Assembly: GCF_014384895.1 (NCBI RefSeq) | Contig: NZ_JACRSQ010000002.1 | Coordinates: forward strand, 124,001-188,000 | DNA length: 64,000 nt | Direction: 5' to 3' | DNA from: Bianquea renquensis | GTDB lineage: Bacteria > Bacillota > Clostridia > Lachnospirales > Bianqueaceae | Shown here: piece by piece, positions 51,769 to 60,405 of the stretch | Layout: each line of letters begins with the position of its first letter | Position numbering within the stretch: position 1 is the first letter of the stretch | The notes under the pieces: generated by a model | Seen by the model: the letters and a program-made list of their open reading frames with translations, nothing else | Database searches by the model: none | Told to the model about the DNA's origin: nothing | Position numbers and translations under genes: made by a program

Positions 51769-51809
51769 CACTTCCTTATGTGAAGTGTCCCTTCCGCGAA
51801 CTTTTTATT
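51769..51809 (-). repeat. Inverted repeat, right copy, flanking the DUF1016 gene
   Basis: On the plus strand CACTTCCTTATGTGAAG (51769-51785) and CGCGAACTTTTTATT (51795-51809) are exact reverse complements of the two blocks at 50305-50344. In this copy the first block extends to a perfect hairpin (GGGACACTTC/GAAGTGTCCC). It overlaps the last bases of the DUF1836 gene (stop at 51805). Confidence 0.7.
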
Positions 51810-52362
51810 TTTGCGATTCTGCCTGAAGCTGATCGAGAATTTTTTCCGCCAACCGTTTCTGGGAAGCGGCCTGTGCGGCTAAGGCCATGGCGTAGAGGCG
51901 CAAGGCTTCCGTTGCTTGAGACTCTGCGAGAAGGTTTTGCACCTCTGTGAATTCCTGCTGCGTGCGGGATAGAAACTCCTGTTTTTGCATTTGCTCGATT
52001 TGACAGAATTGTTCGTAGAAGGAGGGGAGAAGATCCGGATTTTGTATGACAGGGGACAGCAATTGTCCGATATCAGAGATCGAGAGAGTTTGCTTGAGCT
52101 TGAAAATCATAATGAGGAGCATGAGATGACAGCGGGTGTATTTTTTTTTGACGGGAGAGGGGAGCAGTCCATCCTTCGTATAGTTGTTGATCATCGTCTT
52201 GGTAAAGACCTTGTCCTCCTGGGAGCGAAGATTGGAGGAGAGGAGGCTGTCAAGATAGGTGGTGACCTGATCCATATAGAGATCGATGGAAGGGATTGCG
52301 TCGAAGGGAATAGGCTCATCCTGCTGCATGGCAGCAAGAAGTTCTTGTAAAATCGTTTCCAT
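51805..52362 (-). CDS. DUF1836 protein
   Basis: This 185-residue protein matches the DUF1836 family of Firmicutes, with the diagnostic MINNYTKDGLLPSPVKKKYT near residues 57-76 followed by a helical region (CHLMLLIMIFKLKQTLSISD). The segment resembles a MerR-like HTH, so a DNA-binding role is possible but unproven. The C-terminus (AAQAASQKRLAEKILDQLQA) overlaps the inverted repeat, which may have changed its last residues. Confidence 0.8.
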   Translation of the reverse strand: METILQELLAAMQQDEPIPFDAIPSIDLYMDQVTTYLDSLLSSNLRSQEDKVFTKTMINNYTKDGLLPSPVKKKYTRCHLMLLIMIFKLKQTLSISDIGQLLSPVIQNPDLLPSFYEQFCQIEQMQKQEFLSRTQQEFTEVQNLLAESQATEALRLYAMALAAQAASQKRLAEKILDQLQAESQK

Positions 52363-52617
52363 AATGTCATCTGCCTTTTTCTTTTTATTATACAGGGGAA
52401 GGATCGAAAAAGCAAGTCCTTCCCTGTATACGATGCCGCCACATCCATTTCATTCTGCTATTTATTGAAAAGTATTTTGTATTGCTCTATATATAAAACA
52501 TATATCCTATATTCATAAAAATTGCTTAAAATATAAGACAAAAGCTCAATACGAAATACAGCAAAAAGATATAGGAAAAAGTATAATGAAAGATAAAAAA
52601 CAGAAAGGGCAATGCAC

Positions 52618-52896
52618 ATGAGCAAAGAAGTAGAATTCAAAAACAGGGACCGATTTATCCAGCTAGGTATCACGATTGCTGCTCTTCGGAAAATGCGCGG
52701 CATGTCCCAGGAGAAGTTGGCAGAAAAGGCAAAGGTCAGCAGATCGCATATCAGTTCCATCGAGGCGCCGAATATTATTCGCCCCTTTTCACTTGAAGTA
52801 TTCTTCAATATTGCCGATGCTCTTGAAGTGGATCCAGGCGACCTGATTAACGCGTCAATGTTTTCTGATCAGATGATCAATAAACGAAAGAACTAG
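52618..52896 (+). CDS. XRE-family HTH regulator
   Basis: This is a 92-residue Cro/CI-type protein with the HTH at about 13-68 (IAALRKMRGMSQEKLAEKAK, SRSHISSIEAPN, FFNIADALEVDPGDLI). The ATG at 52618 is favoured over 52612 because AAAGGG is then eight bases away. Targets unknown; it is divergent from the DUF1836 gene. Confidence 0.8.
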   Translation: MSKEVEFKNRDRFIQLGITIAALRKMRGMSQEKLAEKAKVSRSHISSIEAPNIIRPFSLEVFFNIADALEVDPGDLINASMFSDQMINKRKN

Positions 52897-53119
52897 GGGT
52901 TCAGCCCTTGGGCGAAGTCAGGGAAGCCTGAAGTTAGGCTGTGGGAATGAACGATATAGGAAGGAAAAGGACTTAAGGAAGAGCTTACTTGAGAATGGAC
53001 AGAATAATGGGGGAATGGTGAGGTTGATGTTGTGTCAATGTTATTGTATAATAAGTAGTAATAAAAACTATATAATATCGTAAAATAAAAGGTATAATAT
53101 GGTGGTTAGGGGGAGTGGT

Positions 53120-53767
53120 ATGAAAATAAAGGAACCTGTCAACGCATATACCCATCTGGCGGGGGGAATAGCGGCGCTTCCGGCGGTGGCCTATCTAATA
53201 TGTCAGGCAGTGCTGTATGCAGGGGTGTGGCACGTGGTCTCCTTTTCCATCTACGGAGCCAGCTTGATAGGCCTCTATCTGGCAAGTGGCATGTATCACA
53301 TGCTCACAGTCTCTGACAAGACGGAAATGCGGTTGAAGAAGCTAGATCATATGATGATTTTTCTTCTCATCGCGGGCACATATACGCCGCTGTGCCTGAT
53401 TCCCCTCCGAGGACCCTGGGGTTGGGCGCTGTTTGGAATTATATGGGGAGCAGCGCTGGGAGGAATTTTATTAAAACTCTTTTGGATCGGCGCGCCTCGA
53501 TGGCTCAGCACAGCTTTTTATATCGTCATGGGGTGGATGTGTGTCATTGCCATTTATCCGTTGATTCAAAAGCTCCCCGTGGGAGCTTTGAGTCTTTTGC
53601 TGGGCGGCGGTGTTCTCTACACGGTAGGAGGAATCATTTACGGGACCAAACGGTTCCCGCTTCATATCAGGCACCTGGGATTTCATGAGATTTTTCATAT
53701 TTTTGTGCTGGGAGGGAGCGTCTGTCATTACAGTATGATGGTACTCTACTTGCTTCCGATGCGATAG
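53120..53767 (+). CDS. Hemolysin III family (YqfA/PAQR) membrane protein
   Basis: This is a 215-residue protein with seven membrane helices. The PAQR/hemolysin III hallmarks are EPVNAYTHLAGG at the start, the SGMYHM segment with histidine near 63, and the C-terminal HEIFHIFVLGGSVCHY, whose histidines form the metal site. Despite the name, hemolytic activity is not general. ATG at 53120 follows GGGGGAG; the upstream GTG extension is rejected. Confidence 0.88.
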   Translation: MKIKEPVNAYTHLAGGIAALPAVAYLICQAVLYAGVWHVVSFSIYGASLIGLYLASGMYHMLTVSDKTEMRLKKLDHMMIFLLIAGTYTPLCLIPLRGPWGWALFGIIWGAALGGILLKLFWIGAPRWLSTAFYIVMGWMCVIAIYPLIQKLPVGALSLLLGGGVLYTVGGIIYGTKRFPLHIRHLGFHEIFHIFVLGGSVCHYSMMVLYLLPMR

Positions 53768-53796
53768 ACAAAAGACAGCAATAAATTCAACAAGAA

Positions 53797-53832
53797 AAGG
53801 GCCGGGAGAACACATCGTTCTCCTGGTCCCTT
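53797..53832. terminator. Bidirectional terminator between hemolysin III and adhE
   Basis: AAGGGCCGGGAGAAC and GTTCTCCTGGTCCCTT pair around a five-base loop, lying between two convergent genes. Confidence 0.7.
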
Positions 53833-53850
53833 GTCAAGTGTGTGCCTTCT

Positions 53851-56481
53851 TTATTTGTTCGTCCCGTAATAGGCGTTACAATACATTTGCTTGAGCTCGC
53901 TCATGAGCGGATAGCGGGGATTTGCTCCGGTACACTGATCGTCGAAGGCCTGCTCCACCATCTCATCCAGTGTGGACAGGAACGCCTCCTCCTCGATGCC
54001 GTATTCCCTGATGGTCTTGTGAATTCCAACCTTTGCTTTCAGCTCATCAATGGCAACCAGCAGGTTGTCGAATTTCTCCTGATCGTTGGTCCCCTTGATG
54101 CCGAGGAAGTCCGCACATTCCGCGTAGCGCTCCAGCGTGTGGGGGTACTGGTACTGCGGGAAGGTTCCCATTTTTCTAGGAGCGGTAACGGCGTTAAATT
54201 TCATCACCTCATTGATCAACAGCGCATTGGCAATGCCGTGGGGCAGATGATGGAATGCCCCCAGCTTATGCGCCATGGAGTGGCAAACGCCGAGAAAAGC
54301 GTTGGCAAATGCCATACCGGCCATGGTTGAAGCGTCCGCCATTTTTTCTCTGGCGACGGGATCATTGGCGCCATTGGCATAGGCACTGGGGAGATATTGG
54401 AAAATACTTTTCAGAGCTTTTAAAGCTAACCCGTCTGTATAATCAGTGGCCATCATGGAGGCATAGGCTTCCAGAGCGTGGGTCATAGCATCGATGCCCG
54501 AGGCAGAGGTTAATCCTTTTGGCATATTCATCATCAAATCGGCATCGATGATTGCCATGTTGGGCAGCAGCTCATAGTCAGCAAGAGGATACTTTACGCC
54601 GGAGGTCTCATCCGTGATAACGGCGAAAGGCGTGACTTCCGAGCCGGTGCCGGCAGAAGTGGGAACCGCAATGAACATGGCTTTCTCGCCCATCTTCGGG
54701 AAGGTGTAGACACGTTTGCGGATATCCATAAAGCGCATGGCCATGTCGAGGAAGTCAACTTCCGGGTGCTCGTACATAACCCACATGATCTTACCGGCGT
54801 CCATAGCGGAACCTCCACCGATGGCGATAATGCAGTCCGGTTCAAAGGCCTGCATCGCGGCTGCGCCTTCCTTTGCACAGGCTAATGTGGGATCGGGGGC
54901 CACATCGAAAAAGGTGGTGTGCGTAATTCCCATCTCATCCAGTTTATCGGTAATCGTCTTGGTGTATCCATTTTTATAAAGGAAGGAGTCGGTGACAATA
55001 AAAGCCTTCTTCTTGCCGCAGACGTTCTTCAACTCATCCAGTGCCACAGGCAGACAGCCTTTTTTGAAGTATACCTTCTGGGGTGTGCGGAACCAAAGCA
55101 TATTCTCTCTCCTCTCAGCAACGGTCTTAATATTAAGCAAATGCTTCACGCCGACGTTCTCGGAGACGGAATTGCCGCCCCAAGAACCGCACCCCAGCGT
55201 CAGGGAGGGAGCTAGCTTAAAGTTGTACAGGTCACCGATGCCACCGTGGGAGGAAGGCGTGTTGATAAGAATCCGGCAGGTCTTCATCGTTTCGCTGAAG
55301 AGTGCGATCTTCTCTTTTTCTGTTACCGTGTTGATATAGAGGGAGGAGGTGTGGCCAAACCCACCGTCTGCGATGAGGCGGTCTGCCTTTGCAAGCGCAT
55401 CCTGGAAATCTTTTGCGCGGTACATGGCCAGAACGGGGGACAGCTTTTCGTGTGCAAATTCCTCTTCCAGCTCCACGCTTTCAACTTCGCCGATAAGAAT
55501 TTTGGCGGTTTCCGGGGCATGGACTCCAGCCAAATTCGCGATGGTGTGAGCGGATTGTCCGACGATTTTAGAATTTAGAGCGCCATTGATGAGGATGGTC
55601 TTGCGCACTTGATCCGTTTCCTCAGGGGACAGAATGTAGCAGCCTCTGTCCGCGAATTCTTTTTTAACTTGATCGTACACCGAATCCAGAACGATGACCG
55701 ACTGTTCAGAGGCACAGATCATACCATTGTCGAAGGTCTTCGAATGAATGATGGAGTTGACGGCGAGAAGAACGTCGGCTGTGTCGTCGATGATCGCCGG
55801 TGTATTTCCAGCGCCTACGCCTAGAGCCGGTTTTCCGGAGGAGTATGCGGCTTTGACCATGCCGGGACCGCCTGTGGCAAGGATGATGTCAGCTTCTTTC
55901 ATAGCGAGGTTGGTCAATTCCAGCGAAGGAACATCAATCCAGCCGATGATTCCTTTGGGAGCGCCAGCAGCAACGGCGGCTTCCAGGACAACTTTGGCGG
56001 CCTCGATGGTACATTTTTTAGCGCGGGGATGAGGGCTGATGATGATACCATTGCGAGTTTTTAAAGAGATTAGCGCTTTAAAGATGGCAGTGGAAGTAGG
56101 ATTGGTCGTGGGGATGACCGCCGCGATAACCCCGATAGGCTCTGCGACCCGTTTTATTCCAAAGGATGTGTCTTCTTCAATAACGCCGCAGGTCTTTGTA
56201 TCTTTGTACGCGTTGTAGATGTACTCGGACGCGTAATGATTTTTAATCACCTTATCCTCTACAATGCCCATGCCGGTCTCCTCGACTGCCATTTTGGCCA
56301 GAGGAATCCTCGCCTTGTTAGCGGCGGTGGCGGCGGCGAAGAAAATTTTATCGACCTGTTCTTGTGTATAGGTTGCAAAAATCCTTTGTGCTTCTCGAAC
56401 CTCCTTGACCTTGGCGGTTAGGGATTCTAAAGTATCCACTACATTTGTGTCCATGGGAACTACTTTTTCCTTGTTAGCCAT
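53851..56481 (-). CDS. adhE: Bifunctional aldehyde/alcohol dehydrogenase AdhE
   Basis: This 876-residue fusion turns acetyl-CoA to acetaldehyde and then to ethanol, using two NADH. The N-terminal aldehyde dehydrogenase (1-440) has the catalytic cysteine in FDNGMICASEQS near 248. The C-terminal iron alcohol dehydrogenase (450-876) has GGGSAMDAGK near 545 and iron ligands in HSMAHKLGAFHHLPHG near 715-730. ATG at 56481 has GGAGG at normal distance, whereas the ATG at 56496 is the one overlapping that site. A Rex-like operator lies in its promoter. Confidence 0.96.
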   Translation of the reverse strand: MANKEKVVPMDTNVVDTLESLTAKVKEVREAQRIFATYTQEQVDKIFFAAATAANKARIPLAKMAVEETGMGIVEDKVIKNHYASEYIYNAYKDTKTCGVIEEDTSFGIKRVAEPIGVIAAVIPTTNPTSTAIFKALISLKTRNGIIISPHPRAKKCTIEAAKVVLEAAVAAGAPKGIIGWIDVPSLELTNLAMKEADIILATGGPGMVKAAYSSGKPALGVGAGNTPAIIDDTADVLLAVNSIIHSKTFDNGMICASEQSVIVLDSVYDQVKKEFADRGCYILSPEETDQVRKTILINGALNSKIVGQSAHTIANLAGVHAPETAKILIGEVESVELEEEFAHEKLSPVLAMYRAKDFQDALAKADRLIADGGFGHTSSLYINTVTEKEKIALFSETMKTCRILINTPSSHGGIGDLYNFKLAPSLTLGCGSWGGNSVSENVGVKHLLNIKTVAERRENMLWFRTPQKVYFKKGCLPVALDELKNVCGKKKAFIVTDSFLYKNGYTKTITDKLDEMGITHTTFFDVAPDPTLACAKEGAAAMQAFEPDCIIAIGGGSAMDAGKIMWVMYEHPEVDFLDMAMRFMDIRKRVYTFPKMGEKAMFIAVPTSAGTGSEVTPFAVITDETSGVKYPLADYELLPNMAIIDADLMMNMPKGLTSASGIDAMTHALEAYASMMATDYTDGLALKALKSIFQYLPSAYANGANDPVAREKMADASTMAGMAFANAFLGVCHSMAHKLGAFHHLPHGIANALLINEVMKFNAVTAPRKMGTFPQYQYPHTLERYAECADFLGIKGTNDQEKFDNLLVAIDELKAKVGIHKTIREYGIEEEAFLSTLDEMVEQAFDDQCTGANPRYPLMSELKQMYCNAYYGTNK

Positions 56482-56567
56482 TTCCGTTTCCTCCATTTTT
56501 ATTCAAGGTTAGCGTCCTGCGAACAGGATCTGCGAAATACGTTGCTGCGTGATAGTGTGGTAACTAG

Positions 56568-56619
56568 ATGTTATTTTTTTAACAATATTATTATACTCAA
56601 AAAACCATGAAGTTCGCAA
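56568..56619 (-). promoter_or_regulatory. adhE promoter with Rex-like operator
   Basis: On the minus strand TTGCGA (56614-56619), 18 bases, TATAAT (56590-56595). Then TTGTTAAAAAAATAACAT (56568-56585) matches the Rex consensus TTGTTAANNNNTTAACAA in 12 of 14 defined positions. Rex represses adhE-type genes when NADH/NAD is low. The site lies just past the -10 box. No rex gene is in the window. Confidence 0.65.
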
Positions 56620-56828
56620 CTATAAATTTCGACAGACTTTCAAAAGTTTCCTCTTATTTTATGGAAGAAGTGCATAAAAACTGCTTTCATTTATGGCAAT
56701 ATTGACGAAAGCTATGGCGTCCGATGTCCAGAAATTGATGGACGTTTCGAAGGGGGAGGCCGAACTTCCCTCTGACACAGGAAGGACTCCCTCTTCATGC
56801 CCGGGAGTCCTTTCTGATTCTGTTAAGC
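56620..56828. other. Gap between adhE and the phosphotransferase gene
   Basis: No gene is visible. It holds one hairpin, AAGGACTCCC (56782-56791)/GGGAGTCCTT (56803-56812), that could end the minus-strand phosphotransferase transcript, though it lacks a strong T-run. The rest is unassigned. Confidence 0.45.
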
Positions 56829-57584
56829 CTATTCGTATGCGACAACGTCGATCCATTTCATAAGAAGCTCTCGCTCGGATTCCTTATTCTCGGTCAGTTG
56901 AGCAGCCGCTACGATTGGAAGCCACTCCTGAACATATTTTTTGGAGGTCCCGGTCTTCTTGCAGAACATTGCCATGTACTGGTCCGCCGATTCCGGAGAA
57001 TTGAGGGCGAAGAGGAGGTAGGTTCTAGCCACATCCGCGCTGGCGTTTCCTTGGCGGGCGGCTACCCAGTCGAGGATATAGGTGCCGTTCTCGTTGATGA
57101 TGATGTTCTCCGGCGTAAAATTGCCATGGCAGAGCTTCGTGTGTTTGGGCATACTGTCTAGGCGGCTAAGTAGCTCGAACTTCTTAATATCGTCGATTTC
57201 GTCCAGGGCGTTGATCTGCCGTGCCAGCTTATCCTTAAGCTTGCTCAGCTTGGGAACGTTTTTAGAGTGGATGGTCAGTTGGATATCCAACATCTGTTCC
57301 AGGTATGAATCTGTGTTGGCGGGATCTTCTTTCATGATTTCGGCCAAGGTCTTTCCTTGAATCAGGTCCATGGTGATGGCCCAGCGGCCATCTATGACAG
57401 AAACCTCGTGGATTACAGGGACGGGAAGGCCGGTGACTTCCACACGGGAGTGGGTCAGGGCCTCATATAAAGCTGCCGTCTTTGGCATGTGTTCTTTGAA
57501 GAGCTTGACAACCATATTATGATCAGTCTTGTAAACATCTACTGTCTCGCTGGAGGAGAGTAATTCTTTTAATTCTGCGCTCAT
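56829..57584 (-). CDS. Kinase-like phosphotransferase (APH/choline kinase fold)
   Basis: This 251-residue protein has an aminoglycoside-phosphotransferase/choline-kinase fold. The catalytic-loop motif is LCHGNFTPENIIINENG near 151-167 (HGNxxPxN) and the metal aspartate follows in YILDWVAARQG near 171. An N-lobe lysine lies in MVVKLFKEH. Such proteins phosphorylate small molecules, among them sugars, choline and drugs; no substrate can be named. ATG at 57584 follows AAGGAG; the longer frame is rejected. Confidence 0.82.
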   Translation of the reverse strand: MSAELKELLSSSETVDVYKTDHNMVVKLFKEHMPKTAALYEALTHSRVEVTGLPVPVIHEVSVIDGRWAITMDLIQGKTLAEIMKEDPANTDSYLEQMLDIQLTIHSKNVPKLSKLKDKLARQINALDEIDDIKKFELLSRLDSMPKHTKLCHGNFTPENIIINENGTYILDWVAARQGNASADVARTYLLFALNSPESADQYMAMFCKKTGTSKKYVQEWLPIVAAAQLTENKESERELLMKWIDVVAYE

Positions 57585-57747
57585 GAGAAACACTCCTTTC
57601 TGTAAATAACTGCGCTGTTGGATACGTTGAAAACGTATAGGTATATTATACAACCTATGCCAAAGAAATGCAAATTATTTATACTTGGAAATATGCTGAA
57701 ATTGCCTGTTGGGCCGAGACTCTTGTTTAACTACCAATTTCTGATAC

Positions 57748-57788
57748 AAAAAAAGCTCCGAATTGAAAACATATTCCAAAATCGGAGC
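57748..57788 (-). terminator. Terminator of the rhomboid-like gene
   Basis: On the minus strand GCTCCGA and TCGGAGC form the stem base, followed by seven T (57748-57754). It lies directly after the gene ending at 57796. Confidence 0.85.
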
Positions 57789-57795
57789 GATCTGT

Positions 57796-58626
57796 CTACT
57801 TTACATGTTCGTGCGTATTGATATGGTCCATGCAGTATTCAAAATTTCCGTTGCACTTGGAACAATAGCGAAATTGCATATTGGGATCGTCCAACTCCGT
57901 CTTCCCACACACATGGCATTTGTGGAAGGGGACGTCGTTGATGACTTTACCCTTTGATGGGGATGTGTAAGGGCTGCGGGAGGAATTGACGGCCTGGGTA
58001 AATTTTTGGCGCCGCCTCGCGGCTTTAATCTTCGCGACCAGTTGGGGCCCAAAGAACAGGATATAATTTAGCATCGCCACAATGATAAAGGCGCGGGAGC
58101 TTAAGCTGTTCGAGGTGATAAATTGCAAGATCAGGAGGCCGCCGGACAGAATGCCAAGCCATTTGACCTTTATCGGAATGATAAAAAACAGCATCACCTG
58201 AAGCTCTGGGAAGAGAGTCGCAAAAGCTAGAAACAAGGACTCATTGATATAGGAGGGCGTGCCGTACCCTTTGAAGATAAAGGAGGTCGCAATGGTTGCG
58301 AGGATCCCAATCAGATAGTATACATTAAATCGGAATGCGCCCCAGCGGGCTTCTAAGGCAGAACCAATGAAGTAATAGAAGTACAGGGAGATGGCGACCA
58401 TCAGAATATTTGTGCCGCCGGCGCCCTCGGGGATGAAGATAAAGGTGAGCAGCCGCCAAACCTGCCCCTTCATCACGAGATCCGGATCCAGGATGAGATA
58501 ACTGAAATACTCATAATTGATAAGAGACATTATATAGGCGGCAATGTTGCCGATGATTATATATCGCATCAAATGAGGGATTGCAAAGCGGCCAAGTTTG
58601 CGCTCCAGCTTATCCAGAATACTCAA
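57796..58626 (-). CDS. Rhomboid-fold membrane protein with C-terminal zinc ribbon
   Basis: This is a 276-residue protein with about six membrane helices in 20-195 and a rhomboid-like layout (GQVWRLLTFIFIP, then SALEARWGAFRFNVYYLIG). The catalytic GxSG is missing: the corresponding helix reads YINESLFLAFATLFPELQ, so protease activity is unlikely. The C-terminus (235-276) is a treble-clef-type zinc segment with CHVCGK, CSKCNG and CMDH. The mix of derlin-like core and zinc ribbon is typical of clostridial homologues of unknown role. Confidence 0.75.
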   Translation of the reverse strand: MSILDKLERKLGRFAIPHLMRYIIIGNIAAYIMSLINYEYFSYLILDPDLVMKGQVWRLLTFIFIPEGAGGTNILMVAISLYFYYFIGSALEARWGAFRFNVYYLIGILATIATSFIFKGYGTPSYINESLFLAFATLFPELQVMLFFIIPIKVKWLGILSGGLLILQFITSNSLSSRAFIIVAMLNYILFFGPQLVAKIKAARRRQKFTQAVNSSRSPYTSPSKGKVINDVPFHKCHVCGKTELDDPNMQFRYCSKCNGNFEYCMDHINTHEHVK

Positions 58627-58777
58627 AAAAGCACCTCCAACGTATATGATTGCCTATTATAGCATATGGATCAAGGGATTACAAGGAGGGGAGGTGTTAA
58701 ATTATTGTAACCGGCGGTTGTGTCCCCGCTCTGTTTGGGTGAGCTCTCACTGAGGCGAAAATTTAGGAAGGAAAAGC

Positions 58778-58806
58778 TTGACAAATGGATGGGGTTGAGC
58801 TATAAT
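58778..58806 (+). promoter_or_regulatory. Promoter of tRNA-Pro
   Basis: TTGACA (58778-58783), a 17-base spacer and TATAAT (58801-58806): both boxes match consensus exactly, 31 bases before the tRNA. Confidence 0.85.
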
Positions 58807-58837
58807 GATATAGCTTTCTGGCTGATGGAAAGCCTTT

Positions 58838-58911
58838 CGGAATGTAGCTCAGTTTGGTATGAGCGCTTGGTTCGGGACCAAGAGGCCGCAGGTTCAAGTC
58901 CTGTCATTCCG
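58838..58911 (+). tRNA. tRNA-Pro (anticodon CGG)
   Basis: This is a 74-base tRNA. The acceptor stem CGGAATG/CATTCCG pairs over seven bases. The anticodon arm CTTGG-TTCGGGA-CCAAG gives anticodon CGG (codon CCG). The T arm is GCAGG-TTCAAGT-CCTGT. CCA is not encoded. It is a single gene with its own promoter and terminator. Confidence 0.95.
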
Positions 58912-58923
58912 ATTTATCTGGAA

Positions 58924-58993
58924 CCCGTTGGGCGTCATGCTCAGCGGGATTTTTCTTGTCCAATAGGAAAAATTCCGCTGAGCCATCATGCGG
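58924..58993. terminator. Back-to-back terminators after tRNA-Pro and the DHHW gene
   Basis: On the plus strand CCCGTTGGGC/GCTCAGCGGG is followed by ATTTTTC (58924-58956), ending the tRNA. On the minus strand CCGCATGA/TCAGCGG is followed by AATTTTTCC (58964-58993), ending the DHHW gene. The two are similar in sequence and form an imperfect inverted repeat. Confidence 0.7.
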
Positions 58994-58994
58994 T

Positions 58995-60392
58995 TCACGA
59001 TCCAGATACCCATTTTACATCATAGATCCGTTTCTCCTTTGCTTCTTCATCGAGTAAGATCAGTTTTGCATTTTCTGAATCAAACCTGGTGCTATCAAAT
59101 GAAGCTGAAAGCGTATACTCCTCGAAGTCCATCTTTAAATCGAGTATCAAGTTGCCTGACTGTAGATACGCATAGTTTGCTGAGGACCAGGGATTTTCCG
59201 AAGAAAAATTGACAATATTGCCACTTTCCTCATATCCAATGATGCAATCGGTATTCATTTGAACCTCTTCATATGAATCAAATTGATTAAGGGACGGATT
59301 AAACGTACAGTTTATCATCGTGGCATAGTCAAAATAGCTTGCACTCAGCGTATATTCGGCGGTTTCAAAGATAACACAATCAGGTTGGAATATGTTAAAA
59401 TAGTAGTCAAAATCTAATACATTTTCATAATTATGGATAGAATCGTATTCCTTTATTCTAGATTCGATAAATCGTCTGCGCCCGTTTACATAGCTTCCCT
59501 GGAAAAATAGAACCCTTGGATACTCGTCCTGTGCCGCGGTATTTATGAGAACATCGTAGTCGGTATAATTTGCGTTCAAATTTAACGAAGCGTAATCGTC
59601 TGCCAAGGAGAGAATGGAATTGCTTTGCGTATTAAGAAACACCGGAACATCTTCATCGATGGCGAAATGCGATACCGATAGACTTGTCACATGACTTGTC
59701 AGACATTCAAAATCATCGAAAGTGTTGCTTCTGACACTGGGAAAGAATTCACTGATCTTGTCTAATATCGCATTGGTACCATAAAAGGCGCCCAAATCGT
59801 TCCAATGACCTGCATCATATTTTACATTAAACACTTGTTCCGATTCCTTTTTTTGCATCAATACATCCGTGGTGTTAACGTAATTTATACCGGCTTCGTC
59901 AAGGCGTTGTAGTAAATCGCGCAAGAATTTGCCGGTGAAATTATATCCATCGGGAAGATAATTGCTGTACACCGTTGTTTTAGCAGGATTTAGCCAAAAT
60001 ATAAAGGGGATGTTTCGCTCATCGCAGTAGGTTTGCAATTGCAGCAAAAAGGCAACAAAGCCATCTAACCATTCGATATCATATTCTTCATCGGACAGTT
60101 TGAAAAAAACGTAACCATCTTTTCCATATGTATACGTTGGATGAACCATCTCATTAAATAGTTTGTCGTTTAGCCAGGTAAACGTATCGATTGCCCAAGT
60201 CCGAAAACCAATGCGGTCCGATACATAATTTTCAACACTGTCAGTAAAGTCCCCCTCGCCAATTGTTGGGAAGGTAGTCAATTTCCGATTATCAATTTCT
60301 GATATGCTATCGGGCTCAAGATTGAAACCGCCTATTCCTAAGCCAATAATGCTGCATATAATGATAACAAAACCAAGCTTAAGGCTTTTCAT
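58995..60392 (-). CDS. DHHW-type (AlgJ/AlgX-like) polysaccharide acetylation protein
   Basis: This 465-residue protein has an N-terminal membrane anchor (7-25) and an extracytoplasmic SGNH-like domain of the AlgJ/AlgX/DHHW type. The block FNVKYDAGHWNDLGAFYGTN (about 192-211) carries the family Asp-x2-His, and an early YVSDRIGFRTWAIDTFTWLN is typical. Such proteins pair with an MBOAT protein to O-acetylate surface glycans. Here the MBOAT gene lies 13 bases upstream on the same strand. Confidence 0.82.
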   Translation of the reverse strand: MKSLKLGFVIIICSIIGLGIGGFNLEPDSISEIDNRKLTTFPTIGEGDFTDSVENYVSDRIGFRTWAIDTFTWLNDKLFNEMVHPTYTYGKDGYVFFKLSDEEYDIEWLDGFVAFLLQLQTYCDERNIPFIFWLNPAKTTVYSNYLPDGYNFTGKFLRDLLQRLDEAGINYVNTTDVLMQKKESEQVFNVKYDAGHWNDLGAFYGTNAILDKISEFFPSVRSNTFDDFECLTSHVTSLSVSHFAIDEDVPVFLNTQSNSILSLADDYASLNLNANYTDYDVLINTAAQDEYPRVLFFQGSYVNGRRRFIESRIKEYDSIHNYENVLDFDYYFNIFQPDCVIFETAEYTLSASYFDYATMINCTFNPSLNQFDSYEEVQMNTDCIIGYEESGNIVNFSSENPWSSANYAYLQSGNLILDLKMDFEEYTLSASFDSTRFDSENAKLILLDEEAKEKRIYDVKWVSGS

Positions 60393-60405
60393 GATTTCTG
60401 CCCCC

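Noticed and set aside
53842..56032. Several long plus-strand frames opposite adhE
   Set aside because: They are shadows of the GC-rich adhE coding strand, lack RBS sites and show no family motif.
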